From: Modestobacter roseus
GTDB lineage: Bacteria > Actinomycetota > Actinomycetes > Mycobacteriales > Geodermatophilaceae
Assembly: GCF_007994135.1 (NCBI RefSeq)
Contig: NZ_VLKF01000001.1
Coordinates: 930,001 to 994,000 of the forward strand
DNA: 64,000 nt
Direction of reading: 5' to 3'
The translations under genes were made by a program, and so were the position numbers. Position 1 is the first letter of the stretch. Every line of letters begins with the position of its first letter. Below are positions 1-8,724 of this stretch, in pieces. The notes beneath the pieces are model-generated. The model ran no database searches. It worked only from the letters and a program-made list of their open reading frames with translations, and was not told the origin of the DNA.

Positions 1-50
1 GACGGCAGGCCGGCCTGGTCTGGCTGGACCCGACGCCGGGTCCGGGGTGA
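1..50 (+). CDS. pgeF: PgeF/YfiH family protein, 3' end only
   Basis: Only the last 15 codons are inside the window. They read RQAGLVWLDPTPGPG and then stop at 48-50. The R-x-AGLVWL ending is typical of the PgeF/YfiH (laccase-domain, peptidoglycan editing) family. The stop overlaps the GTG start of yggS as GTGA, so the two genes are probably co-transcribed. The position between the ftsZ side of the division cluster and yggS/sepF is the usual actinobacterial one. The family call rests on this short tail and on context. Confidence 0.6.
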   Translation, partial: RQAGLVWLDPTPGPG

Positions 51-820
51 CCACCGCCGACCGGCTGGCCGCCAACCTGGCCGCCGTCCGGCGGCGGATC
101 GACGCCGCCGCCCGGGCCGCCGGGCGCGACCCGGCCGAGGTGCGGCTGCTCGCGGTGAGCAAGACCTGGCCCGCGGACGACGTCCGGGCGCTCGCCGCCC
201 TGGGGCAGCGCGACTTCGCCGAGAACCGGGTGCAGGAGCTGCTGGGCAAGGCCGGGGGGCTCTCCGACGACCCCGCGGTGCCCGAGCTGCGCTGGCACCT
301 GGTCGGGCAGCTGCAGCGGAACAAGGCGGCGGCGGTCGCCCGGCTGGGGGCGACCGTGCACTCGGTCGACCGCGCCCCGCTGGTCCAGGCGCTCGCCCGC
401 GCGGCCGAACGGGCGGAGCGCACCCTCGACGTGCTCGTGCAGGTCGACCTCGGCGGGCCGGCGGGGGAGCTCGGCTCCCGCGGCGGCGCCGCCGTCCCCG
501 AGGTGCCCGGGCTGGCCGACGCCGTGGCAGCCGAGCCGGCGCTGCGGCTGCGCGGCCTGATGGCGGTGGCGCCCCGGGGTGCCGACCCGGCGCCGGGCTT
601 CGCCCGGCTGGCCGAACTCGCCCTCCGGGTCCGCGGTGACCACCCCGACGCCTTGGAGCTATCGGCAGGCATGAGCTCGGACCTGGAGGCTGCTGTGACA
701 GCTGGGGCCACCGTGGTGCGTGTCGGTACCGCGTTGTTCGGCGCGCGCCCCCTAGCCTCCGATCGAGGTGTTGGCCCGGGACCCGTGCACGCTCCCGAGT
801 CACACCAGCCCCACCCGTGA
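47..820 (+). CDS. yggS: YggS/PLPBP family pyridoxal-phosphate homeostasis protein
   Basis: The 257-residue protein has the single-domain alanine-racemase-like barrel fold of YggS. The PLP lysine lies in AVSKTW (K39), followed by FAENRVQE, WHLVGQLQRNK and, near the end, LSAGMSSDLEAAV and VRVGTALFGAR, all family signatures. Members bind PLP without catalysing a known reaction and buffer the vitamin B6 and amino-acid pools. About 20 residues after the conserved GTALFGAR end form a low-complexity tail. The GTG start overlaps the stop of the preceding gene by four bases. A TAGCCT at 753-758 near the 3' end could be a promoter for sepF. Confidence 0.92.
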   Translation: MTTADRLAANLAAVRRRIDAAARAAGRDPAEVRLLAVSKTWPADDVRALAALGQRDFAENRVQELLGKAGGLSDDPAVPELRWHLVGQLQRNKAAAVARLGATVHSVDRAPLVQALARAAERAERTLDVLVQVDLGGPAGELGSRGGAAVPEVPGLADAVAAEPALRLRGLMAVAPRGADPAPGFARLAELALRVRGDHPDALELSAGMSSDLEAAVTAGATVVRVGTALFGARPLASDRGVGPGPVHAPESHQPHP

Positions 821-877
821 CACGCAGGACCTGACGACACCACCGCACCAGCGCGCGAGACCAGAGGGAGACGCCGG

Positions 878-1699
878 ATGGCCGGAGCCATGAGGAGGAT
901 GGGGGTCTACCTCGGCCTCGTCGAGGACGACGACACCCGCGGCGGGTACGACCGCTACGCCGCGCGGCAGGCCGACTACGACCACGACGGGCGGCGGTAC
1001 GACCGTTACGCCGCTCGTGAAGAGCCCGGCTACGACGCCGAGCCGCGGTTCGCCGCCGACGAGTACCCCGCCGGGGACTACGGCTACGAGCCGGAGTACG
1101 CCGACGACTACACCGCCGACGAGCCCTTCGAGCCGGCTGCCGAGGTGGCGCCCGAGCCCGCGGTCTCCTTGGGCCGCCGTCCGGGCGCCCGGCGGCTGGA
1201 CCTGGCCGGGCCGAGCGGTGCCACCAGCGTGTCGCGCCTGGGTGGCGGGCTCGCCGCGGGCGCCGGGCTCACCTCGACCGGGCCCTCGCTCGGCTCGGTC
1301 GGGTCGGGGCGCTCCGGTGGCATCTCGGCCGGCGGTGGTGGCGGCGCCGTGGGCGCTGCCGGGCTGGCCATGCGCGAGCCGGTGCTGGCCCCCGCGCCGG
1401 AACCGGCCCCCAAGCCCGACTCCTACCGGATCACCACCGTCCACCCCGCCTCCTACAACGAGGCGCGGACCATCGGTGAGCGGTTCCGGGACGGGATGCC
1501 GGTGATCATGAACCTCACCGACATGGAGCACGCCGACGCGAAGCGACTGGTGGACTTCGCCATCGGCCTGACGTTCGGCCTGCACGGTAGTATCGAGCGG
1601 GTCACGGCCAAGGTGTTCCTGCTCAGTCCGCAGGACGTCGACGTGACCGCGGAGGACAAGGCCCGGATCCGTGAGGGCGGGTTCTTCAACCAGTCCTGA
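878..1699 (+). CDS. sepF: Cell division protein SepF
   Basis: SepF is a membrane-associated partner of FtsZ that tethers and aligns Z-ring filaments. The first residues ([18 protein letters not shown]) form the usual amphipathic membrane-targeting segment. Residues of about 25-180 are an acidic, Gly/Tyr-rich disordered linker. The SepF core occupies about residues 183-273 ([47 protein letters not shown]). At 273 residues it is longer than Bacillus SepF because of the linker, as is normal in actinobacteria. The ATG at 878 is preceded by a purine-rich ribosome site (agaggg) about ten bases upstream. Confidence 0.96.
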   Translation: MAGAMRRMGVYLGLVEDDDTRGGYDRYAARQADYDHDGRRYDRYAAREEPGYDAEPRFAADEYPAGDYGYEPEYADDYTADEPFEPAAEVAPEPAVSLGRRPGARRLDLAGPSGATSVSRLGGGLAAGAGLTSTGPSLGSVGSGRSGGISAGGGGGAVGAAGLAMREPVLAPAPEPAPKPDSYRITTVHPASYNEARTIGERFRDGMPVIMNLTDMEHADAKRLVDFAIGLTFGLHGSIERVTAKVFLLSPQDVDVTAEDKARIREGGFFNQS

Positions 1700-1751
1700 C
1701 CAGTCCACCGCGTGACCTCCGGCCACGCGATGCCCCGAACGAGCGAGGACC

Positions 1752-2051
1752 GTGCCACTTCTCCTGCAGATCGTCTCGTCGATCCTGCTCGTCTTCCTGA
1801 TCCTGCTGTTCGCCCGGTTCGTCGTGGACTGGGTGATGGTGCTGGCCCGCAGCTGGCGCCCGCAGGGGGCCGTCGCCGCCGGGCTGGAGGTCGTGTACGC
1901 CGCGACCGACCCGCCGTTGAAGGCGGTGCGCAAGGTGATCCCGCCGTTGAACCTGGGGTCCATCCGTCTGGACCTCGGGTTTATGGTGCTGCTGATCGCG
2001 GTGATCGTGTTGCGCAGCGTGGTCGACAGCCTGGCCGTCTCCGCGCGATGA
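1752..2051 (+). CDS. YggT family membrane protein
   Basis: This 99-residue protein has two hydrophobic helices (about residues 2-24 and 70-95) separated by a polar loop containing [13 protein letters not shown], the YggT-family signature motif. It lies between sepF and divIVA as in most actinobacteria and firmicutes and is presumed to act at the membrane near the division or polar-growth machinery; its biochemical role is not established. It starts with GTG after a gcgagga ribosome site. Confidence 0.9.
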   Translation: MPLLLQIVSSILLVFLILLFARFVVDWVMVLARSWRPQGAVAAGLEVVYAATDPPLKAVRKVIPPLNLGSIRLDLGFMVLLIAVIVLRSVVDSLAVSAR

Positions 2052-2145
2052 CCTGTTCCACCGAGCCGGCGAGGGGCGCGGGCCGGCGGTCCGCCGCCGG
2101 TCCGTGCCCGTCCTCGTTCCTCCCGTCCGACCTGAGGTGAGCCGC

Positions 2146-2871
2146 ATGCCACTGACTCCCGCCGACGTGCACAACGTCGTCTTCAAGAAGCCGCCGATCG
2201 GCAAGCGTGGCTACGACGAGGACGAGGTCGACGCCTTCCTCGACGTCGTCGAGGCCGAGCTGGCCCGCCTGATCGAGGAGAACAACGACCTGCGGGCCAC
2301 CGGCGGGTCGGGCCGGGCCGAGGAGCGCGTCGAGTCGGCGCCGATGACGGTCACCGCGCCGCCGCCCCCGCCGCAGAGCTCCCCGCAGTCGCGGGAGGAC
2401 GAGGCGATCCGGGCGTCCCGGATGCTCGCGCTCGCCACCGAGACGGCCGAGCGGCACGTCAACGAGGCGAAGGCGCAGGCCGACCAGATGGTGGGCAGCG
2501 CCAAGAGCACCAGCGACCGGATGCTGACCGAGGCCCGCACCAAGAGCGAGCAGATGGTCGGCGAGGCCAAGCAGCGCGCCGATGCCATGCTCGGTGACGC
2601 CCGTACCCGGGCCGACACGATGGAGCGCGAGGCCCGCGCCAAGGCCACCGCGCTGCAGCAGGACGCGGAGCGCAAGCACGTCGAGGCGATGGGCTCGCTG
2701 GAGGAGAAGCGCGCGAGCCTGGAGCGCAAGGTCGACGAGCTGCGCACCTTCGAGCGCGAGTACCGCACCCGGCTGCGCTCCTACCTCGAGTCGCACCTGC
2801 GCGACCTGGACAGCCGCGGCTCGGCCGAGCCGTCGTCCGCCAGCCGGCAGAACCAGCACGTCAGCGCCTGA
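2146..2871 (+). CDS. divIVA: DivIVA/Wag31 polar growth and division protein
   Basis: The protein (241 residues) is a coiled-coil scaffold that recognises negatively curved membrane and directs polar peptidoglycan synthesis. The N-terminal DivIVA domain is clear: [32 protein letters not shown], then [17 protein letters not shown] Pro-rich linker follows at about 65-90. A long Ala/Glu/Arg/Lys coiled coil fills about 95-225. I chose the ATG at 2146 over an upstream in-frame GTG because the [10 protein letters not shown] start is invariant in Wag31 proteins and tgaggtgag lies just upstream. It ends the division cluster and is followed at once by a strong terminator. Confidence 0.95.
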   Translation: MPLTPADVHNVVFKKPPIGKRGYDEDEVDAFLDVVEAELARLIEENNDLRATGGSGRAEERVESAPMTVTAPPPPPQSSPQSREDEAIRASRMLALATETAERHVNEAKAQADQMVGSAKSTSDRMLTEARTKSEQMVGEAKQRADAMLGDARTRADTMEREARAKATALQQDAERKHVEAMGSLEEKRASLERKVDELRTFEREYRTRLRSYLESHLRDLDSRGSAEPSSASRQNQHVSA

Positions 2872-2892
2872 TCCACGGGCCACCCCGCCGTG

Positions 2893-2930
2893 ACAGAGCC
2901 CCTCCGGACCCCGGTCCGGAGGGGCTCTGT
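2893..2930 (+). terminator. Strong hairpin terminator after divIVA
   Basis: A perfect 18-bp inverted repeat (acagagcccctccggacc and its complement) has only two unpaired bases between its arms. It lies 22 bases after the divIVA stop. No U-tract follows, as is common for actinobacterial terminators. Confidence 0.85.
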
Positions 2931-3018
2931 CGTCAGGCGGGTCGTCCGGCGCGTCGCCCCGCGCGTCGACCCCGGCGCCGTGCCGCCCCGCCGCAGGCGT
3001 GTGCCGGCCGGCGCCGGA

Positions 3019-3024
3019 TAGCAT
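3019..3024 (+). promoter_or_regulatory. -10 element for leaderless gene at 3031
   Basis: TAGCAT with six bases between its last T and the GTG at 3031. This spacing puts the transcription start at or next to the start codon. Confidence 0.5.
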
Positions 3025-3030
3025 CCGGAG

Positions 3031-3723
3031 GTGGTTGTGGTCGCGGCGCTGCTGGTCCTGGTCGCGGTAGGTCTGCTCGTCGCCGGGGTCGTCCTGGGCG
3101 AGCCGGTGCTGCAGTGGAGCTCGTTCGGGGTGAGCGCGCTGGCGACCCTGCTGATCGCCGTCGGTGCGCTGCGCAACCGCGCCGGCAGGGAAAGCCCGGA
3201 CGAGGTCCGGACGCCCTACCACCCGCAGGAGCCGGACGCCGAGCCCACCGACCTGCCGCCCACCGACCTGCCGCCCACCGACCTGCCGCCCACCGACCTG
3301 CCGCCGGCCGGCGGTGGGCGGCCCGGCAGCGCCCTGGCCGGGCTGGCTTCTCCCGGCGACGACGAGGTGGTGCGGCGGGTGGCCCCGCCGCCGGTGCCGC
3401 CCAGCTCGCCGATGCTGCCCCGGGTGGGTGGGGCGACCCGCTGGGAGGACTCGCCGGCTCCCGCCGCACAGCCGCCGGCAGCCGGGGAGCCGCCCGCGGA
3501 GGACGTCGAGTTCTCCGACCTGCTGCTGATCATGGACCTGACCGACGAGGTCCTCGTCATCGACGAGCACCCGCGGTACCACGTGGCGGGCTGCCCCCGG
3601 CTGGTCGGCGTCCCGACGATCCCGATCCCGATGCTGCAGGCGCGCACCGACGGCTTCACCCCGTGCGGCTGGTGCAGCCCGGACCGGACGATGGCGCAAC
3701 GGGAGCGCGCCCGCCGAAGCTGA
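3031..3723 (+). CDS. Two-helix membrane protein with C-terminal His/Cys motif, function unknown
   Basis: The protein (230 residues) begins with two transmembrane helices (about 1-20 and 27-46). A long Pro/Ala-rich disordered region follows, containing four exact copies of PTDLP. The conserved C-terminal domain spans about 165-225 and carries a possible metal-ligand set: HVAGC (H-x3-C) followed about 30 residues later by PCGWC (C-x2-C). It sits between divIVA and ileS, where a protein of this type is often found in actinobacteria. Start choice: the -10 spacing favours GTG 3031; an internal GTG at 3037 lies six bases after ggag and is an alternative. I do not recognise a named function. Confidence 0.75.
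   Translation: MVVVAALLVLVAVGLLVAGVVLGEPVLQWSSFGVSALATLLIAVGALRNRAGRESPDEVRTPYHPQEPDAEPTDLPPTDLPPTDLPPTDLPPAGGGRPGSALAGLASPGDDEVVRRVAPPPVPPSSPMLPRVGGATRWEDSPAPAAQPPAAGEPPAEDVEFSDLLLIMDLTDEVLVIDEHPRYHVAGCPRLVGVPTIPIPMLQARTDGFTPCGWCSPDRTMAQRERARRS
3244..3303 (+). repeat. Four exact 15-bp coding repeats (PTDLP)
   Basis: The unit cccaccgacctgccg occurs four times head to tail with no mismatch, in frame within the linker of the gene at 3031-3723. The unit is a multiple of three, so copy-number change would not break the frame. Confidence 0.9.
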
Positions 3724-3762
3724 CGCGGGGCCCCGTCGCAGGGCCTCGCGCCAGCTCGTCGC

Positions 3763-6700
3763 TCAGGCCCGGGCGATCCAGAACCGCGCGCCCGCCGGCC
3801 CCTCGAGGCCGTCGCCGGTGCCGGCGGTCTGCGCGTGCACCGCGGTGGCCAGCACCTCACCGGCCCACGTGCCGCCGGCCTCGGTCAGCGCCGCGGCCAG
3901 GGCGCCCTCGCCGGTCCACCACACCTGGATCCGGTCGCTCACCGCCAGCCCGCTGGCCTTGCGGGCCTCCTGCACCAGCCGGACCACCTCGCGCACCAGC
4001 CCGGCGCGCTCCAGTTCCGGCGTGAGGGTGAGGTCCAGGGCGACGGTGAGGCCACCGGCCGAGGCGACCGTCCACCCCTCCCGCGGGGTCTCGGTGACGA
4101 TCAGGTCCCCGTCCTCGAGCGCCACCGGGGTGCCGTCCACCTCGACGGCGGCGTTCCCGGCCCGGTAGGCGGCGACCAGGTCGGCGGCGTCGGTGGCGGC
4201 GACCGCCGTGGCGACGGCCTGCACCTGCTTGCCCAGCCGGCGCCCCAGGGCGCGGAAGTCGATCTTCACGCTCACGTCGACGAGGTCGCCGCCGACCGCG
4301 GCCAGCTCCTCCAGCCCGGCGACGTTGAGCTCGTCGGCCACCTCGGCGACCAGGTCGCGGGGCAGCTGCGACCAGCCCGGGGCGGAGACGAGGGCGCGGG
4401 CCAGCGGCTGCCGGGTGCGCACCTTCGACGTCGTCCGTGCCGACCGGCCCAGCTCGACCAGCCGGCGCACCAGGGCGACCTGCTCGACCAGCGCGTCGTC
4501 GCGGGCGTCGGCGTCCACGGTCGGCCAGTCGGCCAGGTGCACGGAGTCGGTGGCACCCTCCGCGCCGGGCAGGACGGCGCTGCGCCACACCCGCTCGGTG
4601 AGGAACGGGGTGAACGGCGCCATCAGCCGGGTCAGGCCGTCGAGCACCTCGTGCAGCGTGCCCAGCGCGGCCGGGTCGCCGTCCCAGAACCGGCGACGGC
4701 TGCGCCGCACGTACCAGTTGGACAGGTCGTCGACGAAGGTCGCCAGCAGCCGTCCGGCGGTCTGGGTGTCGAACTGCTCCAGGGCGTCGGTGACCCCGGC
4801 GGTGACCGAGGCCAGCTCGGCGAGCGCCCAGCGGTCCAGCAGCGGCCGCTCCGCCCGCGGGGGAGCGGGGGTGGCGGCCGGGTCCCAGCCGTTGGTCTCG
4901 GCGTAGAGGGTGAAGAAGCTCGCGGTGTTCCAGTAGGTCAGCAGCACCTTGCGGACGACCTCGGACAGCGTCTCGTGGCCGACCCGGCGGGCCGACCACG
5001 GCGAGCCGCCGGCGAGCATGAACCAGCGGACGGCGTCGGCGCCGTGCCGGTCCATCAGCGGCATCGGCTCGAGGATGTTGCCCAGGTGCTTGCTCATCTT
5101 CCGGCCGTCCTCGGCCAGGATGTGCCCGAGGCACAGCACGTTCTCGTAGGAGCTCTGCTCGAACACCAGCGTGCCGACGGCCATCAGCGTGTAGAACCAG
5201 CCGCGGGTCTGGTCGATCGCCTCGGCGATGAACTGGGCCGGGTAGGCCGCCTCGAACTCCGCCTTGTTGCGGTGCGGTGCGCCCCACTGGGCGAAGGGCA
5301 TCGACCCGGAGTCGTACCAGGCGTCGATGACCTGGCGGACCCGCCGGTAGGTGCCCTTCTCGCCGGGCACGGTGAAGGTCACGTCGTCGATGAACGGCCG
5401 GTGCGGGTCCAGGTCGGACAGGTCGGTGCCGGTCAGCTCCGAGAGCTCGGCCAGCGACCCGACGACCACCATCCGGGTCGGGTCGGCGTCGTTGCGCCAG
5501 ATCGGCAGCGGCGTGCCCCAGTACCGGTCCCGGGACAGCGCCCAGTCGACGTTGTTGTTGAGCCAGTCGCCGTAGCGGCCCCACTGGATGCTCTCCGGGT
5601 GCCAGTGGGTGCGCTCGTTCTGCGCGAGCAGCTGGTCCTTGACCTGGCTGGTGCGGATGTACCAGGACGGCTGCGCGTAGTACATGAGCGGCGTGTGGCA
5701 GCGCCAGCAGTGCGGGTAGCTGTGCTCGTAGCGCAGCTCCCGGAACAGCACCCCGCGGTCGGACAGGTCCTGCACCAGCGTCGGGTCGGCGGCCTTGAAG
5801 AAGTGCCCGCCCACCAGCGGCACCTCGGCGGCGAAGTGACCGGTCGGGTCGATCGGGTTGACCACCGGCAGGCCGTAGCCGCGGCACACCGCGAAGTCCT
5901 CCGCGCCGAACGCGGGGGACTGGTGCACCAGCCCGGTGCCGTCGTCGGTGGTCACGTAGTCGGCCAGGACGACGTAGTGCGTGTCGCCCTCGGGGAACTC
6001 CACCAGCTCGAACGGACGCTGGTAGTGCACCCGCTCCCAGTCGCGCCCGGTGGTGCGGGCCAGCACCTCGACCGGGTTGTCCGGGCCGTCCTCGCCCAGC
6101 ACCGCGGTGAGCAGCGGCTCGGCCACGACGAAGGTGCCGGCGCCGGTGCGGGCCACGACGTAGGTGACGTCGGGGTGCACGGCGACCGCGGTGTTGGACG
6201 GCAGCGTCCACGGCGTCGTCGTCCAGACCAGCAGGTCGGCCCTGCCGGCCCACTCGCCGTCGGTGACCGGCAGCCGGACGTAGACCGACGGGTCGGTCAG
6301 CGTCTCGTAGCCCTGGGCCACCTCGTGGTCGGACAGGCCGGTGCCGCAGCGCGGGCAGTACGGCGCGACCCGGTGGTCCTCGACCAGCAGGCCCTTGTCG
6401 AAGACCTGCTTCAGCGACCACCAGACGCTCTCGATGTAGCTGGCGTCCATCGTCCGGTACGCGGTCGACATGTCGACCCAGTAGCCCATCCGGTGGGTGA
6501 GCTCGGCGAACGCGTCGACGTGCCGCTCGACCGACTCCCGGCACTTGGCGTTGAACTCGGCGATGCCGAACCGCTCGATGTCCGGCTTGCCGGCGAAGCC
6601 CAGCTCCTGCTCGACGGCGATCTCCACCGGCAGGCCGTGGCAGTCCCAGCCGGCGCGACGCGGGACGTGGAAGCCCTGCATCGTCTTGAACCGCGGGAAG

Positions 6701-6918
6701 ACGTCCTTGAACGCCCGCGCCTCGATGTGGTGCGTGCCGGGGCGGCCGTTCGCCGTCGGCGGGCCCTCGTAGAACACCCACTGCGGCTTGTCGGCGGAGC
6801 CCTCCAGGGAGCGGGCGAAGACCTTGTCGGCCTCCCACTGCTCGAGGACCTCGTGCTCGAGGGCCGGCAGGTCGACCTGGGGAGGAAGGGCCCGGAAGGG
6901 CCCGGAAGGCGCACTCAC
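3763..6918 (-). CDS. ileS: Isoleucyl-tRNA synthetase
   Basis: IleRS charges tRNA-Ile and edits valine. This 1051-residue protein has the class I Rossmann signatures GTHHIEAR (HIGH equivalent, about 61-68), GWDCHGLPVE and DGRKMSKHLGN (KMSKS equivalent, about 604-614). The CP1 editing domain lies between them, and the anticodon-binding and C-terminal domains follow. The HHIE-type motif and the length fit the actinobacterial/eukaryote-like IleRS class, which includes mupirocin-resistant enzymes. Start is GTG at 6918. A weak -10 (GACACT on the minus strand, 6925-6930) lies six bases upstream, so the mRNA may be leaderless. The space to the divergent antiporter gene is under 100 bases, leaving no room for a T-box leader. 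Confidence 0.97.
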   Translation of the reverse strand: MSAPSGPFRALPPQVDLPALEHEVLEQWEADKVFARSLEGSADKPQWVFYEGPPTANGRPGTHHIEARAFKDVFPRFKTMQGFHVPRRAGWDCHGLPVEIAVEQELGFAGKPDIERFGIAEFNAKCRESVERHVDAFAELTHRMGYWVDMSTAYRTMDASYIESVWWSLKQVFDKGLLVEDHRVAPYCPRCGTGLSDHEVAQGYETLTDPSVYVRLPVTDGEWAGRADLLVWTTTPWTLPSNTAVAVHPDVTYVVARTGAGTFVVAEPLLTAVLGEDGPDNPVEVLARTTGRDWERVHYQRPFELVEFPEGDTHYVVLADYVTTDDGTGLVHQSPAFGAEDFAVCRGYGLPVVNPIDPTGHFAAEVPLVGGHFFKAADPTLVQDLSDRGVLFRELRYEHSYPHCWRCHTPLMYYAQPSWYIRTSQVKDQLLAQNERTHWHPESIQWGRYGDWLNNNVDWALSRDRYWGTPLPIWRNDADPTRMVVVGSLAELSELTGTDLSDLDPHRPFIDDVTFTVPGEKGTYRRVRQVIDAWYDSGSMPFAQWGAPHRNKAEFEAAYPAQFIAEAIDQTRGWFYTLMAVGTLVFEQSSYENVLCLGHILAEDGRKMSKHLGNILEPMPLMDRHGADAVRWFMLAGGSPWSARRVGHETLSEVVRKVLLTYWNTASFFTLYAETNGWDPAATPAPPRAERPLLDRWALAELASVTAGVTDALEQFDTQTAGRLLATFVDDLSNWYVRRSRRRFWDGDPAALGTLHEVLDGLTRLMAPFTPFLTERVWRSAVLPGAEGATDSVHLADWPTVDADARDDALVEQVALVRRLVELGRSARTTSKVRTRQPLARALVSAPGWSQLPRDLVAEVADELNVAGLEELAAVGGDLVDVSVKIDFRALGRRLGKQVQAVATAVAATDAADLVAAYRAGNAAVEVDGTPVALEDGDLIVTETPREGWTVASAGGLTVALDLTLTPELERAGLVREVVRLVQEARKASGLAVSDRIQVWWTGEGALAAALTEAGGTWAGEVLATAVHAQTAGTGDGLEGPAGARFWIARA

Positions 6919-7014
6919 GTCACCAGTGTCTCAGTTCCCGGACACGGTCCACCGACAGCGGCTGCACGGACCCGCCTGCCCGGTACGGGAGACTGCCCCC
7001 ATGGGGGCCCGCCG

Positions 7015-8526
7015 ATGAACACGACGGTCACCGTTGCGCTCGCCATCGGCGCCCTGGTCGTGCTCGTCGCGGCGGTCGCCCTGCGGCTGGCCGACCGCAT
7101 CGGCCTGCCCTCGCTGCTCATCTACCTGGCCCTCGGGGTGGTCATCGGCGAGAGCGGCCTGGGTGTCGAGTTCGAGGACGTCGGCCTCACCCAGACCCTC
7201 GGCGTCGCCGCCCTCGTGGTCATCCTCGCCGAGGGCGGGTTGACCACCCGGTGGTCCGACGTGCGCCGGGCGGTGGGCCCCGGCATCGCGCTGGCCACCG
7301 TCGGGGTGGTGGTCAGCATCGCCGTCGTCGCCTCGATCGCCGTCTGGCTGCTCGACTTCTCCTGGCTCTTCGCCCTGCTGGTCGGCGCCGTCGTCACCTC
7401 CACCGACGCGGCCGCCGTCTTCTCCACGCTGCGCCGGCTGCCACTGCCGCGGCGGATGGTCGCCGCCATCGAGCTGGAGTCCGGGCTGAACGACGCCCCG
7501 GTCATCCTGCTGGTGCTCGCCCTCAGCGAGCAGCTCACCGGCGGCGCGGGTGACGCCTGGTACCTCGTGCTCGCCGAGGTGCTGGGCGAGCTCGCCGGCG
7601 GGACGGCGATCGGGGTCGCGATCGGCTTCGGCGGCGCCTGGCTGCTGCGCCGGGCCGCGCTGCCCCTGGTGGGCTTCTACCCGCTGGCCACGCTGGCGCT
7701 GTGCGTGCTGGCCTTCGCCTCGGCCGACCTGGCGCACACGTCCGGCTTCGTCGCGGTCTACCTGTGCGGGCTGGTGCTGGGCAACGCGGCCCTGCCGCAC
7801 CGCGCCGGCACCATCGGCTTCGCCGAGGGCATGGCCAGCCTCGCCCAGATCGGGCTGTTCGTGCTGCTCGGCCTGCTCGTCTCGCCCGCCCGGCTGCCCG
7901 ATGCGCTGCTGCCCGCGCTGCTCATCGGTGGCGCGCTGCTGCTGGTCGCCCGCCCGCTGTCGGTGCTGCTCAGCCTGGTCTGGTTCCGCATGCCCTTCAC
8001 CCAGCAGCTGTTCGTCTCCTGGGCGGGGCTGCGCGGCGCCGTGCCGATCGTGCTCGCGACCTTCCCGGTCGCCGCCGCGGTGCCCGGCGCCACGCGGGTG
8101 TTCGACACCGTCTTCGTGCTCGTCGTCGTCTTCACCGTCGTGCAGGGCTGGTCGCTGCCGGCGGTGGCCCGGTTGCTGCGCATCGCCACGCCGGTCACCC
8201 CGCGGGACATCGACGTGGAGTCCGCCCCGCTGGACGAGCTCGGGGCGGAGCTCATGCAGCTGCGGGTCCCGGAGACGTCCCGGTTGCACGGTGTCTACCT
8301 GCCCGAGCTGCGGCTGCCCGAGGACGCGGCGGTGGTGCTCGTCGTCCGCGAGGGCCGGCCGTTCGTCCCCGACACGACCACCCGGCTCATGCACGGCGAC
8401 CAGGCTCTGCTGGTCTCCGCCCGGGCCTCCCGTCAGGAGGCCGAGCGGCGGCTGCGCGCGGTCAGCCGGGCCGGGCGGCTCGCCACCTGGCGCGGCGAGA
8501 GCGGCGAGGCGTCGCAATCGGACTGA
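7015..8526 (+). CDS. K+/H+ (or Na+/H+) antiporter, NhaP2/CvrA type with TrkA_C domain
   Basis: The protein (503 residues) has about 12 hydrophobic segments of the CPA1/CPA2 exchanger family up to about residue 390, including TSTDAAAVFS and ELESGLNDAP, the family's ion-binding Asp motifs. A C-terminal TrkA_C regulatory domain follows (about 405-480: LRVPETSRLHG, LPEDAAVVLVVREG, GDQALLVSA). This architecture points to a ligand-gated K+/H+ antiporter such as CvrA/NhaP2. The chosen ATG at 7015 begins the first membrane helix directly and overlaps a tiny five-codon reading frame. Divergent from ileS. Confidence 0.88.
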   Translation: MNTTVTVALAIGALVVLVAAVALRLADRIGLPSLLIYLALGVVIGESGLGVEFEDVGLTQTLGVAALVVILAEGGLTTRWSDVRRAVGPGIALATVGVVVSIAVVASIAVWLLDFSWLFALLVGAVVTSTDAAAVFSTLRRLPLPRRMVAAIELESGLNDAPVILLVLALSEQLTGGAGDAWYLVLAEVLGELAGGTAIGVAIGFGGAWLLRRAALPLVGFYPLATLALCVLAFASADLAHTSGFVAVYLCGLVLGNAALPHRAGTIGFAEGMASLAQIGLFVLLGLLVSPARLPDALLPALLIGGALLLVARPLSVLLSLVWFRMPFTQQLFVSWAGLRGAVPIVLATFPVAAAVPGATRVFDTVFVLVVVFTVVQGWSLPAVARLLRIATPVTPRDIDVESAPLDELGAELMQLRVPETSRLHGVYLPELRLPEDAAVVLVVREGRPFVPDTTTRLMHGDQALLVSARASRQEAERRLRAVSRAGRLATWRGESGEASQSD

Positions 8527-8724
8527 GCACCTCGCGACCCTCCGGGCCGCACCGCAGCCAGGAGCCGTGCCCCTGTCGCGTGGAGCCGTTCCGCGCCCTG
8601 CCGTCGGGGAGCCGCCGGCCCCCGCGACGTCAGGCCGCAGCGGCCCTCCGGGCCGCACGTGTCCTCGTCGGGTTGCGGTGGAGCGGCCTGATCGGGAGGC
8701 CTCCGGCCCCGCGATCGGGGTCGC
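8527..8724. other. Convergent intergenic region with GC-rich repeat motifs
   Basis: This is the space between the convergent antiporter and mqo genes. It carries two copies of a ccctccgggccgcac-like motif (from about 8537 and 8644), resembling motifs in the 57.5 kb intergenic region, and a perfect ggaggcctcc palindrome near 8695. I see no gene. Confidence 0.5.
8640..8656. terminator. Possible bidirectional terminator between antiporter and mqo
   Basis: A 7-bp GC stem (gcggccc / gggccgc) with a three-base loop in the convergent intergenic space. It has no U-tract, so support is moderate. Confidence 0.4.

Noticed and set aside
3835-6930. Very long open frame antisense to ileS, running into the antiporter gene
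   Set aside because: Gly/Val/Arg/Gln-rich low-complexity translation typical of the antisense frame of high-GC genes. The antiporter's own start is at 7015.
6919-7014. Possible T-box or other leader between ileS and the antiporter
   Set aside because: Under 100 bases shared by two divergent genes and no T-box sequence or stem I is visible; ileS looks leaderless.
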